Shown: in pieces, positions 17,467-25,638 of the stretch
Layout of the letters: every line of letters starts with the position of its first letter
Numbering within the stretch: the first letter of the stretch is position 1
NCBI GenBank assembly: GCA_965277895.1
Contig: CBDIDR010000001.1
Location: 1,240,001 to 1,304,000 of the forward strand
Direction of reading: 5' to 3'
DNA from: GCA-2862585 sp965277895
Lineage (GTDB): Bacteria > Bacteroidota > Bacteroidia > Flavobacteriales > UBA7312
DNA: 64,000 bases
Program-made: the position numbers and the translations under genes
Notes under the pieces: generated by a model
The model's input: the letters and a program-made list of their open reading frames with translations, nothing else
Database searches by the model: none
Told to the model about the DNA's origin: nothing

Positions 17467-18045
17467 ATGTTATCCAATTTAAACCTTAATCAAAGAGCAT
17501 TTATCATTTACAAATGGTTTAACTCTTTATTTTTGGGTGTTTCTATTGGAAGTGTTTTTACTATTTACGAGCCTCTCGATCCTTCTGTTTATTCATTAGG
17601 TGGTATATTTCTAGCATTAGTTATGATAATCGTTGCTAAATTTTACCATAAAATTTTAAACGCTTATTACTTTTTTCGAATTTCCATACTCGTTGAATTG
17701 ATTGTATTGGCTATGCTCGTTAGTTTTCTAATCTTTTCATACAGCTATCAGACAGCATTGTTTATATATATCGGCTATCAAATTACATTTGTATTTGGTT
17801 CTTACCTGGTAAGAGCCGAGACACTAGTCTTTAATGACAATGAAGTTCTGACCAAAATAGATATGGCTAAACAAATAGGCTACCTAGTTGGTATGGCTAT
17901 ATCTTACTTATTCTACAAAGGCTTAGAATATTATGAGCTGATTCTCGACAAGCAAGAACAAGTTTACAACATTCATTTTATTCTTGTAGCTATTGAATTA
18001 TCCGTTCTGTATTTCTTGATTCGTGCATTTACCAAAACAGATTGA
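17467..18045 (+). CDS. Hypothetical multi-pass membrane protein
   Basis: I do not recognise this 192-residue protein. It has about five to six hydrophobic segments (for example SLFLGVSIGSVFTIY, LGGIFLALVMIIVAKFY, LVELIVLAMLVSFLIFSYSY, YIGYQITFVFGSYLV, IHFILVAIELSVLYFLI) and few charged residues between them, so it is an inner-membrane protein. A faint resemblance to half of a major-facilitator transporter is possible but unproven. I used the ATG at 17467; a TTG at 17449 would overlap GAPDH. It lies 5 nt after GAPDH and overlaps trmN6 by 23 nt, so the three genes look like one operon. Confidence 0.8.
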   Translation: MLSNLNLNQRAFIIYKWFNSLFLGVSIGSVFTIYEPLDPSVYSLGGIFLALVMIIVAKFYHKILNAYYFFRISILVELIVLAMLVSFLIFSYSYQTALFIYIGYQITFVFGSYLVRAETLVFNDNEVLTKIDMAKQIGYLVGMAISYLFYKGLEYYELILDKQEQVYNIHFILVAIELSVLYFLIRAFTKTD

Positions 18046-18748
18046 TTTGGTATTTCGATTTAAATCTTTTGAAATAGAACAATCAAAATCTGCAATGAAA
18101 GTAGGCACTGATGGTGTTCTTCTAGGTGCTTGGGCAACACCTTCATCACCTCCAGAACATATTTTGGATATTGGTACTGGTACAGGCTTAATTGCTATTA
18201 TGATGGCACAACGGTTTGAGGGTGCCAACATCATTGGTATTGATATTGATTCTGAAGCTGTTCAAGAGGCTACTTCAAACATGACCAATTGTCAATGGCA
18301 TAAACGACTTAGCTGCTATGAAAGGTCCCTTCAAAATGCGAATTTTAATCACTCTTTTGATTTAATAGTATGCAATCCACCCTACTTTAAAAACACCACT
18401 ACATCTATTGATGAAAGACGAGCAACAGCTAGACACACAAATAGCTTATCCTTAAATGATATTTTTGAAAAAATGGATACACTTCTTAGTTCAAAAGGAG
18501 AATTGATGATAGTCTATCCCTCAGAAAATTTTCAAGAAATTCGAAGCAATTTGAAATCTTTTGGCTTGTATATTAACGAGATATGTTGGGTAAAAGGAAA
18601 CGAGAAAAGTAACGTTATGCGAATTCTGCTTAAAATTTCTAAACAGAAAAAAACACTAATAGAAAATCAACTGACCATTGAAAAGGAACGGCATCAGTAT
18701 ACAGATGAATACGTGGATTTATGTAAAGACTTTTACCTTAATCTGTAA
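18023..18748 (+). CDS. tRNA1(Val) (adenine(37)-N6)-methyltransferase TrmN6 (YfiC)
   Basis: A Rossmann-fold SAM methyltransferase of up to 241 residues. Motif I is ILDIGTGTGLIAIMMAQ, and the N6-adenine methylase motif IV is DLIVCNPPYF. The leading FRFKSFEIEQSKSAMKVGTD, with MKVGTDGVLLGAW, is typical of TrmN6. The enzyme methylates A37 next to the anticodon of a valine tRNA. The frame is open from a GTG at 18023, but a TTG at 18047 gives a start (VFRFKSF) nearer that of relatives and overlaps the preceding gene less; either is possible. It overlaps the convergent saccharopine-dehydrogenase-like gene by 11 bp. Confidence 0.88.
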   Translation: MHLPKQIDLVFRFKSFEIEQSKSAMKVGTDGVLLGAWATPSSPPEHILDIGTGTGLIAIMMAQRFEGANIIGIDIDSEAVQEATSNMTNCQWHKRLSCYERSLQNANFNHSFDLIVCNPPYFKNTTTSIDERRATARHTNSLSLNDIFEKMDTLLSSKGELMIVYPSENFQEIRSNLKSFGLYINEICWVKGNEKSNVMRILLKISKQKKTLIENQLTIEKERHQYTDEYVDLCKDFYLNL

Positions 18749-20066
18749 TCTCTTCCTCAACAAAATCTATTCCAAACTCTTTAAGTTTTTCTAGAACGGG
18801 CAAGTAAATTTCCTTGTCAATAGGAATCTTTACTCCTGACATATTTATTTTATCAGTCAAGATAAGTTCGGCAGCAATGGCTACTGGAAGTCCAACAGTC
18901 ATGCTCATAGCCGTATTGGTCTGGTCTTTACCCCTCAAAACTAGTGATGACTTAAGTTTATAGTCTTTGCCACCTAAGGTGTATTCAAACAAGTGTTGCA
19001 TAACAATCATATCCTTGTCATCAGCTTTCAAAGACCATTTACTTTCTAAAATATGTTGTAAAACCTGAGCAGGTGTGCCCCTATCTAAGCCTATTTTTTT
19101 GTTCTCAAAAAGACCTAGCCAAATCAACTTATCCATTACCTCTTTATCTAGTGACAAATAGTCTTGAACTTTATTTTCAACAGATTTTACAATATCGTAT
19201 TCGAGAAAAGAATTTATAAATTCTCTACACGTCATTGTTGACACATTAGATAGCTCAAATGAATCGTCAGTCATACCTAATTGTACAAAAACGTCCCATG
19301 CTTTGGAAAAGCCAGGTCTTCTGAGAGTTCCTCTTAACATTGTAGGTATGTCATTAAGGTTATATGATTCTCTATAAGAAAGTGAATCACGATTAGCATA
19401 GGCTTCGAATTTGCCTTCATTTAAAACCTCAATGTTATCAACTCTTTTGAAGAGTGTATTATAAGGTATGTACTTATAAAGATTATTTCTAATAAATTGA
19501 GCTGTGCCTTGCCCCGCTAGAACAACATTTCGAGGATTCCAAGTGAATTTATAATTCCAAGGGTTATCATCATATTCAGGAGCAACTAAGCCACCGCAAA
19601 AGGACTTAAAAAGATTAATCTCACCTCCCTTAGAATGAATGTCATCAATTATTTTTTTAGCCGATAAATGGTCTATTCCTGGATCAAGTCCAATTTCATT
19701 AAGTAACAAAACGCCCTTTTCCTTAGCTTTCTCATCAAGAGCTAGAATTTCATCAGAAACATAAGAGGCTGTAATCATATTTACTCCTTGTATAACACAA
19801 TCTTCAGCTAATAATACATGCATTCTGGCTGGCAACATGGACACTACTATATCTGCTTCACGAATAGCATCATTACGCTGCTCTACGTCAAACACATCAA
19901 AATGTAAGGCAGCACCTCTAGGGTGATTGTTGATTTTTTGTTCAGCTAGATTAAAATCATAATCACCTACAATTACATTCCAATCGTGTTCTTCGGATTT
20001 GCTAAGAAGGTAGTCAATCAATGATGTGGCTGATAATCCGGCTCCAACTACTAATATTCTTTTCAT
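18738..20066 (-). CDS. Saccharopine dehydrogenase-like protein (LYS9 family)
   Basis: The 442-residue protein starts with a dinucleotide-binding fold (ILVVGAGLSATSLIDYLL) and has IVVSMLPARMHVLLAEDCV and NEIGLDPGIDHLSAKKIID, both typical of saccharopine reductase and relatives. A saccharopine dehydrogenase C-terminal domain occupies the rest. These enzymes use NAD(P)H with glutamate/lysine-type adducts; in bacteria the substrate may be lysine catabolic or carboxynorspermidine-type. No lysine-degradation partner lies nearby, so the substrate stays open. It is transcribed alone, from an upstream region shared with the DUF423 gene. Confidence 0.88.
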   Translation of the reverse strand: MKRILVVGAGLSATSLIDYLLSKSEEHDWNVIVGDYDFNLAEQKINNHPRGAALHFDVFDVEQRNDAIREADIVVSMLPARMHVLLAEDCVIQGVNMITASYVSDEILALDEKAKEKGVLLLNEIGLDPGIDHLSAKKIIDDIHSKGGEINLFKSFCGGLVAPEYDDNPWNYKFTWNPRNVVLAGQGTAQFIRNNLYKYIPYNTLFKRVDNIEVLNEGKFEAYANRDSLSYRESYNLNDIPTMLRGTLRRPGFSKAWDVFVQLGMTDDSFELSNVSTMTCREFINSFLEYDIVKSVENKVQDYLSLDKEVMDKLIWLGLFENKKIGLDRGTPAQVLQHILESKWSLKADDKDMIVMQHLFEYTLGGKDYKLKSSLVLRGKDQTNTAMSMTVGLPVAIAAELILTDKINMSGVKIPIDKEIYLPVLEKLKEFGIDFVEEEITD

Positions 20067-20120
20067 AAGTTGATGTATTGCGTGTGGCTAATATATGTAT
20101 TTTAGTGTTTTTCTAATAGG

Positions 20121-20519
20121 ATGAATAAGAAAGTTATACTCATAGCTGTTGGTCTAATTATTTTGGGCATAATTCTAGATGCTTTTAGTGCACATGCACT
20201 AAAAAAACTCATTAGTTTTGAACAGCTACAAAGTTTTAAAGTAGGTACTAAATATCACCTTTTTCATTCGTTAGCAGTATTGATTTTAGGATTAAACTAC
20301 TCTAAACTTAAGCTATCATCAACAATAATTGTTCTATTCATTTCTGGCATTATTTGTTTTTCATTTTCAATATACTTTTTAAGTATTCAAGACCTCATTG
20401 GTGTTAATTTGAATATTCTTGGACCAATAACTCCTATTGGAGGATTACTGTTTATTTTCGCTTGGATTCTTGTTTTCTTTAAGACAATGTCCATTAAACA
20501 AAATTTTCAATTAAAATAA
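20121..20519 (+). CDS. DUF423-family small membrane protein
   Basis: The 132-residue protein has four hydrophobic segments and the family landmarks of DUF423 (YgdD-like): an early FSAHALKK, the YHLFHSLAVLILGL helix and the C-terminal GPITPIGGLLFIFAW. The function of the family is unknown; it is an inner-membrane protein. It is a single gene, divergent from the saccharopine-dehydrogenase-like gene. The ATG at 20121 begins directly with MNKKVILIAVG, consistent with homologues. Confidence 0.88.
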   Translation: MNKKVILIAVGLIILGIILDAFSAHALKKLISFEQLQSFKVGTKYHLFHSLAVLILGLNYSKLKLSSTIIVLFISGIICFSFSIYFLSIQDLIGVNLNILGPITPIGGLLFIFAWILVFFKTMSIKQNFQLK

Positions 20520-20632
20520 TCGTCAATACGGCTTTTAATGTGTATAATTTACACATTAGAATTATTAGTTTTTGAATTATTTTTCTCTAGTAAACTACAA
20601 AAAACATTTTACTAAAAATCAACACTTTATTT

Positions 20633-20663
20633 TTTGTGGGCTAGTGATTAATTCTAATATTTG
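20633..20663 (+). promoter_or_regulatory. Promoter of pckA (TTTG-N19-AATATTTG)
   Basis: TTTG (20633-20636) is followed at the canonical 19-nt spacing by AATATTTG (20656-20663), one base off the TAnnTTTG consensus. The ATG of pckA follows 29 nt later. Confidence 0.75.
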
Positions 20664-20692
20664 TCAGCCTAACCCTATATACAATTTGATGC

Positions 20693-22291
20693 ATGAATAA
20701 CGATATTCAATCACAGTTATATAAATTGGGCATTTCTGATGTAAATATTCATTGGAACCTTTCCCCTGAAAAATTAGCCTCCCTATCTGTTGATCTAGAG
20801 CAAGCTAAACCAACTAGTTTTGGTGCTATTACAGTAAATACAGGTGAATTTACTGGTCGTTCTCCTAAAGATAGATTTATTGTTATGGACGACTTGACAG
20901 CAGACTCCGTTTGGTGGGGAGATGTCAATATTCCTTTTAGTCCAGATAAGTATAAATCTCTTTACAATAAGGTTGTAAACTATATTAAAAATAAAGACAT
21001 CTATGTAAGAGATGTTTATGCTTGTGCAGACGAAAACTTTAGATTAAATATTCGAGTAATAAACGAATACCCTTGGTCTAATTTATTCGCCTACAATATG
21101 TTCTTAAGACCATCTGAAGAAGAACTTAAAACCTTTTCTCCAGAGTGGACTATCATAAACATACCCTCGTTTTTAGCAGACGCTGAAGTTGATGGCACTA
21201 GACAACATAACTTTGCTATCATTAATTTCACAGATAAAAACATTTTAATTGGTGGTACTGGATATACTGGCGAAATCAAAAAAGGAATTTTTTCTGTTCT
21301 TAACTATATCTTGCCTCATGAAAAAGGTATTTTATCCATGCATTGTTCAGCTAATGTGGGTAAATCAGGTGATACTGCAGTATTTTTTGGATTGTCGGGA
21401 ACTGGTAAAACAACTTTATCTGCCGACCCAAATAGAAACTTAATTGGTGATGATGAACATGGCTGGAGTGAAAACAGTGTATTCAATTTTGAAGGTGGGT
21501 GCTATGCAAAATGCATTGACCTAACTGCTGAAAAAGAACCAGATATTTATGCGGCAATCAAAGAAGGTGCTTTATTAGAAAATGTGATTTTTAAGGATGG
21601 CACTGATGAAATAGATTTTGAGGACAGTACAATTACTGAAAACACTAGAGTAAGCTATCCTATTCATCACATTTCAAATATTGCTGTTCCTTCAACTGCT
21701 GGTGCACCAAAAAATATTTTCTTTCTTACTTGTGATGCTTTTGGCGTACTGCCTCCAATATCAAAACTAACAGCTGGACAAGCGATGTATCACTTTATTT
21801 CTGGATATACAGCTAAAGTAGCTGGTACAGAAGAAGGTATAACTGAGCCAAGCACAACCTTTTCAGCTTGCTTTGGAGAGCCGTTCTTGCCCTTACATCC
21901 TACTCGATACGCAGAATTATTGGGAGAAAAAATGAAATCAAGCAATGTAAATGTTTGGCTAGTCAATACCGGATGGTCTGGCGGATCTTATGGTGTGGGT
22001 TCAAGATTAAGCCTTAAGTATACTCGTTCAATGATTTCAGCTGCTTTAAACGGCGATTTGAATGATGTAGATTACGTTAAGCATGATGTATTTGGACTTC
22101 ATATGCCAACATCGTGTAAAGATGTGCCATCGGAATTATTAAACCCTAAGAACACATGGGAAAATAAAGACGAGTATGACACAAAAGCAAATGAATTGGC
22201 AATTGCCTTCAATACTAATTTTAAGAAATTTATTGAGTTTGCTAATGATGAAATACTAGATGGAGCACCAAGAATTAAAATAGAAAAGTAA
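20693..22291 (+). CDS. pckA: Phosphoenolpyruvate carboxykinase (ATP)
   Basis: The 532-residue enzyme carries the kinase-1a P-loop GLSGTGKTTLSADP (about residues 234-247), the metal-binding LIGDDEHGWSENSVFNFEGG just after it, GEFTGRSPKDRF near residue 53, and the C-terminal NTGWSGGSYGVGSR. It converts oxaloacetate and ATP into phosphoenolpyruvate, the first committed gluconeogenic step. Length is typical. It is a single transcription unit with a well-formed promoter and a strong bidirectional terminator after it. The nearby long GAPDH may serve the same direction of flux. Confidence 0.98.
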   Translation: MNNDIQSQLYKLGISDVNIHWNLSPEKLASLSVDLEQAKPTSFGAITVNTGEFTGRSPKDRFIVMDDLTADSVWWGDVNIPFSPDKYKSLYNKVVNYIKNKDIYVRDVYACADENFRLNIRVINEYPWSNLFAYNMFLRPSEEELKTFSPEWTIINIPSFLADAEVDGTRQHNFAIINFTDKNILIGGTGYTGEIKKGIFSVLNYILPHEKGILSMHCSANVGKSGDTAVFFGLSGTGKTTLSADPNRNLIGDDEHGWSENSVFNFEGGCYAKCIDLTAEKEPDIYAAIKEGALLENVIFKDGTDEIDFEDSTITENTRVSYPIHHISNIAVPSTAGAPKNIFFLTCDAFGVLPPISKLTAGQAMYHFISGYTAKVAGTEEGITEPSTTFSACFGEPFLPLHPTRYAELLGEKMKSSNVNVWLVNTGWSGGSYGVGSRLSLKYTRSMISAALNGDLNDVDYVKHDVFGLHMPTSCKDVPSELLNPKNTWENKDEYDTKANELAIAFNTNFKKFIEFANDEILDGAPRIKIEK

Positions 22292-22321
22292 TATAACAAC
22301 CATAATAAAATATTACTCATT

Positions 22322-22352
22322 AAAAAACCCATTCAAATTGAATGGGTTTTTT
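22322..22352. terminator. Bidirectional terminator between pckA and rpmE2
   Basis: A near-perfect palindrome, ACCCATTC / GAATGGGT with a 5-nt loop, is flanked by A and T runs on both sides. It can end pckA on the plus strand and rpmE2 on the minus strand. Confidence 0.92.
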
Positions 22353-22378
22353 ATGATATATATGATAAGTACTCTTTC

Positions 22379-22633
22379 TTACTTAGAAAACTTAGAGTAT
22401 TTATTTTTGAACTTATCAATACGACCAGCAGTATCGACTAGCTTCATTTTACCAGTATAATACGGGTGAGAGTCTGAAGAGATTTCCATTTTAATTAATG
22501 GATACTCATTTCCATCTTCCCACTTGATAGTATCTTTAGTATTTGCAGTAGATTTAGTCAATACAGTATGACCCGTTGAAATATCTTGCATAACAACTAA
22601 TCTATAATTTTCTGGGTGAATTCCTTTTTTCAT
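22379..22633 (-). CDS. rpmE2: 50S ribosomal protein L31 type B
   Basis: The 84-residue protein starts MKKGIHPENYRLVVMQD and has SSDSHPYYTGKMKLVDTAGRIDKF, split around the conserved SHPYYTGK and GRIDKF motifs. It lacks the CxxC zinc motif of type A L31, so it is the zinc-independent type B form. The frame is open to 22666, but the ATG at 22633 is the family start and sits 20 nt after a perfect promoter. It is a single gene bounded by a bidirectional terminator. Confidence 0.97.
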   Translation of the reverse strand: MKKGIHPENYRLVVMQDISTGHTVLTKSTANTKDTIKWEDGNEYPLIKMEISSDSHPYYTGKMKLVDTAGRIDKFKNKYSKFSK

Positions 22634-22653
22634 TATTTCAATAATTTGGATTG

Positions 22654-22684
22654 CAAATATAAACACTTATAATAAACTGACAAA
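22654..22684 (-). promoter_or_regulatory. Promoter of rpmE2 (TTTG-N19-TATATTTG)
   Basis: Minus-strand TTTG (22681-22684), a 19-nt spacer and TATATTTG (22654-22661) match the Bacteroidota primary-sigma consensus at every fixed base. It is the best promoter in the window, as expected for a ribosomal protein gene. Confidence 0.88.
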
Positions 22685-22708
22685 CTAGCATTTTAAATAT
22701 TATACTAA

Positions 22709-22740
22709 TTGGTGTTGCCTCATCGTTTGTTTTATATTTG
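22709..22740 (+). promoter_or_regulatory. Promoter of the beta-helix lipoprotein gene (TTG-N21-TATATTTG)
   Basis: TTG (22709-22711) and an exact TATATTTG (22733-22740) are 21 nt apart. The element ends 7 nt before the ATG at 22748. It is divergent from the rpmE2 promoter about 25 bp away. Confidence 0.65.
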
Positions 22741-22747
22741 CAGCACT

Positions 22748-24220
22748 ATGTATATCAGAAAAACCATTCTTTTTTTAGGAATTTTAATTTCAATTGCCTC
22801 CTGTCAAAAGGACTTTTTTCAGGAAAGTGGACCAGGAAACCTCTCTTTTTCTAATGACTCCATCTTATTTGATACCGTTTTTTCTTCCATTGGAAGTGCA
22901 ACAAAAAAGTTTGTGGTTTACAATAACAATGCTAACCCTGTAACGATTGATAATATTAGTCTATCAAACAATGACCCACTAAATGTATATAGAGTCAATG
23001 TTGATGGAATGCCAATTGAACAAAGCCAAAACATAAAACTAGCTGCTAATGACAGTATGTTTGTCTTTATTGAAGTTACTATCAATCCAAATTCTTCCCA
23101 ACTCCCCTATCTAGTTACTAATAAACTTGAGTTTACAACCAACGGAAATACCCAAAGTATTGAACTCGTTGCCTACGGACAAAATGCTAATTTTTACACA
23201 CCTACGGATAACTTATTCATAGGTGGTAATGATACTTTAAACTTTAGGTATTACTCAATAGATGAAAATACAACATGGTCAAATGATTTACCGCATGTTA
23301 TTTATGGCTTTGTAATTATAGAACCCAACGCTACATTAATAATTGAAGAAGGAAGTCAAATTTATTTTCACAAAAACTCAGGCATAATATCTGGAAACCC
23401 TATTTTGGGAACAAGTAACAATGGTGGTACTTTAATCGTAAATGGCAGCTTAAATAATGAAGTTGTTTTTCAGGGAGACCGTTTGGAACAATGGTACGCC
23501 GATGCTCCGGGTCAGTGGGATCAAATATGGATGTGTCAAGGCAGTAAAAATAACCTAATTAACTATGCCATCATAAGAAATGGAACTGTTGGTGTAAAAG
23601 TTGATACTCTTGGAAGCTCGGCAAATCCAACCCTTGAGATAAATAATACGATTATAGAAAACATGAGTGATATTGGCTTGTTTGCTCAAGGAAGTTATAT
23701 AAATGGCTTTAACAATGTGATTAAAAATTGTGGCAGATACAGTCTTGTATTGAATATAGGTGGTCAGTATAATTTTACACATTCAACCTTTGCTAATTAT
23801 TACTCATATGGAAGCAGAAATACGCCTTCACTTATTATAAACAACTATTACGAAGATATTAATGGAGCTATTCAAATTAGAGATTTAAATGAGGCTACAT
23901 TTACTAATTGTATTATTGATGGTAGTAATGTGCATGAAATAGAATTACAAAACAATTCAGGAGGAGCTTTCAACTATCTATTCGACCACTGCATAATGAA
24001 AATACACCCAGACTCTTCTCTGAGCTCTTTTAATGAAAGTAATAGTATTGAAACGGATATTGATATAAACGTCTTTAATAGCACTATAGATCAAGATTTT
24101 ACGATTAGTGCAGAATCTCCTGCCTTGAATGCTGGTAAATCAACTTCTATCACTCTTGACATATTAGGTAATAGCAGAGATAACAATCCGGATATTGGAG
24201 CTTACGAAAGAGTAGATTAA
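22748..24220 (+). CDS. Surface/periplasmic lipoprotein, predicted right-handed beta-helix
   Basis: With the ATG at 22748 the 490-residue protein opens with a lipoprotein signal (TILFLGILISIASC, Cys20 lipidated). About residues 30-150 resemble a DUF1573-like or Ig-like domain (DTVFSSIGSATKKFVVYNN). From about 170 on there are Asn-rich repeats ending in short strands (for example TFTNCIIDGSNVHEIELQNN), which suggest a parallel beta-helix. The end, GNSRDNNPDIGAYE, is typical of choice-of-anchor-Q/beta-helix proteins. No catalytic residues can be assigned; carbohydrate binding or adhesion is a guess. Its stop interlocks with that of the LuxC-like gene. Confidence 0.82.
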   Translation: MYIRKTILFLGILISIASCQKDFFQESGPGNLSFSNDSILFDTVFSSIGSATKKFVVYNNNANPVTIDNISLSNNDPLNVYRVNVDGMPIEQSQNIKLAANDSMFVFIEVTINPNSSQLPYLVTNKLEFTTNGNTQSIELVAYGQNANFYTPTDNLFIGGNDTLNFRYYSIDENTTWSNDLPHVIYGFVIIEPNATLIIEEGSQIYFHKNSGIISGNPILGTSNNGGTLIVNGSLNNEVVFQGDRLEQWYADAPGQWDQIWMCQGSKNNLINYAIIRNGTVGVKVDTLGSSANPTLEINNTIIENMSDIGLFAQGSYINGFNNVIKNCGRYSLVLNIGGQYNFTHSTFANYYSYGSRNTPSLIINNYYEDINGAIQIRDLNEATFTNCIIDGSNVHEIELQNNSGGAFNYLFDHCIMKIHPDSSLSSFNESNSIETDIDINVFNSTIDQDFTISAESPALNAGKSTSITLDILGNSRDNNPDIGAYERVD

Positions 24221-25233
24221 ATTTTTTCGAGAAAGGATAAGGTATCAACTCCATCAGCATAATCGTCTAATTTTGGAAACTGAGCACTCCCAAATGGAAT
24301 CCCTCCCTTTTTAACTACACATTGAATATCCTCATTCATACTATCTAATTCAGAGTTTAAAACACCTAAATCATCATAAAACTCATAATTCAACACACCC
24401 ACCGGAGAATGTAAATTTTTATCTTCTTTAAGAATCAAAAAGCCATTTTCAATAATTTTTTTATTACCCATTAAATAAATGGCTTTGTAATAGTCGTAAT
24501 TATTAGCATACTTATTATTAAGAATAACGTCCTTGTAATCATAAAAAACCTCGAAAAGTAAATCTAGATTGTAACCTTTTGGAACAAATAATTTAGTCAC
24601 ATTTCGACAACCCAAACCAAAATACATAAATACATCTGCCGCAAGAGACTTTCTTTCCTCTAAACTTTCATTACCATCCAATACTGCAACTGAGGTTCTA
24701 CTTCTTCTCAAGATTTTTGGGTGCTCTTTAAAATAATAATCAAAATGCTTAAATGAGTCATTATTTCCTGTGGCGATAACAGCATCAAACTCTTTAACTA
24801 ATGAGGGTGATATTTGAATTAGGTTAGAAAATTCTGGTTCAATCTTAATTAACTCATCAACGATTATTGAAAGCAATTGATTGTCTTTTGATGACATTTT
24901 TACAATAGCTTTATTACCACTAATTAAGACACATAGCAAATCATGAAAACCTACAAGAGGAATATTACCAGCCATAATTATTGAAACGCTCTTTTTAGGA
25001 AAGTTATCAATTGAATATTTAGCAACCCAATCTGATAATTTTTTACGGTTTAAATTATACGAAATAGCAGATATAGAACTTCTAATGTTTTCTGGGGTAA
25101 ACCATCCATTTTTATAAACAATCTGTTGTATAGCTTTTTCTAATGCATGAGTATTATCTGTATTACTACTCGTAAAACCATTTAAAAAGTCTCCTAATTT
25201 TTCAAAAGCAAAAATTCTATTTTCAATCGTCAT
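24217..25233 (-). CDS. Acyl-CoA reductase, LuxC family
   Basis: The 338-residue protein belongs to the LuxC aldehyde-dehydrogenase-like family. It shows VSIIMAGNIPLVGFHDLLCVLISGNKAIVKMSS (seen as AGNIPLVGFHDLLCVL and GNKAIVKMSS), GLGCRNVTKLFVPKGY with the probable catalytic Cys, and IQCVVKKGGIPFGSAQFPKLDDYADGVDTL near the end. LuxC reduces acyl groups to aldehydes with NADPH. No luxD, luxE or luciferase gene is nearby, so this is not bioluminescence. The frame is open to 25386 but the natural start is MTIENRIFAFEKLG at 25233. It is divergent from a ferredoxin gene, a pairing common in Flavobacteriales. Confidence 0.88.
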   Translation of the reverse strand: MTIENRIFAFEKLGDFLNGFTSSNTDNTHALEKAIQQIVYKNGWFTPENIRSSISAISYNLNRKKLSDWVAKYSIDNFPKKSVSIIMAGNIPLVGFHDLLCVLISGNKAIVKMSSKDNQLLSIIVDELIKIEPEFSNLIQISPSLVKEFDAVIATGNNDSFKHFDYYFKEHPKILRRSRTSVAVLDGNESLEERKSLAADVFMYFGLGCRNVTKLFVPKGYNLDLLFEVFYDYKDVILNNKYANNYDYYKAIYLMGNKKIIENGFLILKEDKNLHSPVGVLNYEFYDDLGVLNSELDSMNEDIQCVVKKGGIPFGSAQFPKLDDYADGVDTLSFLEKI

Positions 25234-25241
25234 TTTCTTAG

Positions 25242-25249
25242 TATATTTG
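25242..25249 (+). promoter_or_regulatory. -7 promoter element (TATATTTG) for the ferredoxin/serC/serA cluster
   Basis: Exact TAnnTTTG match 41 nt before the ATG at 25291. It overlaps the upstream side of the divergent acyl-CoA reductase start. The -33 region has only a T-rich stretch. Confidence 0.6.
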
Positions 25250-25290
25250 TACCTGCAAAATAAAACTATTAACCTTTTTGATTTTATAAA

Positions 25291-25638
25291 ATGGCAATTA
25301 AAATTACAGATGAATGCATAAATTGTGGAGCTTGTGAACCTGAATGTCCTAATAATGCCATTTATGAAGGCGGTATGGAGTGGCACTTTTCTGATGGTAC
25401 TTCATTAAGTGGAATGGTTACCCCTAAAAGCGGCGGCGAATACAATGCCGATGACTCTCAGGACCCTGTTGATTATGATGTTTACTATATCGTTACTGAT
25501 AAATGTACTGAATGTATGGGTTTTCATGATGAGCCTCAGTGTGCTGCTGTATGTCCTGTTGATTGCTGTGTATCAGATGAAGATAATGTTGAGTCTGAAT
25601 CTGAATTACTATCTAAAAAGGACTTTTTACACTCATAA
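25291..25638 (+). CDS. 4Fe-4S dicluster ferredoxin
   Basis: The 115-residue acidic protein has two cluster-binding sites: CINCGACEPECP (about residues 11-22) and a second split site CTECMGFHDEPQCAAVCPVDCC (CTECMG and CAAVCPVDCC). Between them is an insert of about 45 residues including DGTSLSGM, as in the YfhL/Bacteroidota-type ferredoxin. It is a cytoplasmic electron carrier; its partners are not visible here. It is divergent from the acyl-CoA reductase and abuts the next gene with no gap (stop at 25636-25638, ATG at 25639). Confidence 0.93.
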   Translation: MAIKITDECINCGACEPECPNNAIYEGGMEWHFSDGTSLSGMVTPKSGGEYNADDSQDPVDYDVYYIVTDKCTECMGFHDEPQCAAVCPVDCCVSDEDNVESESELLSKKDFLHS

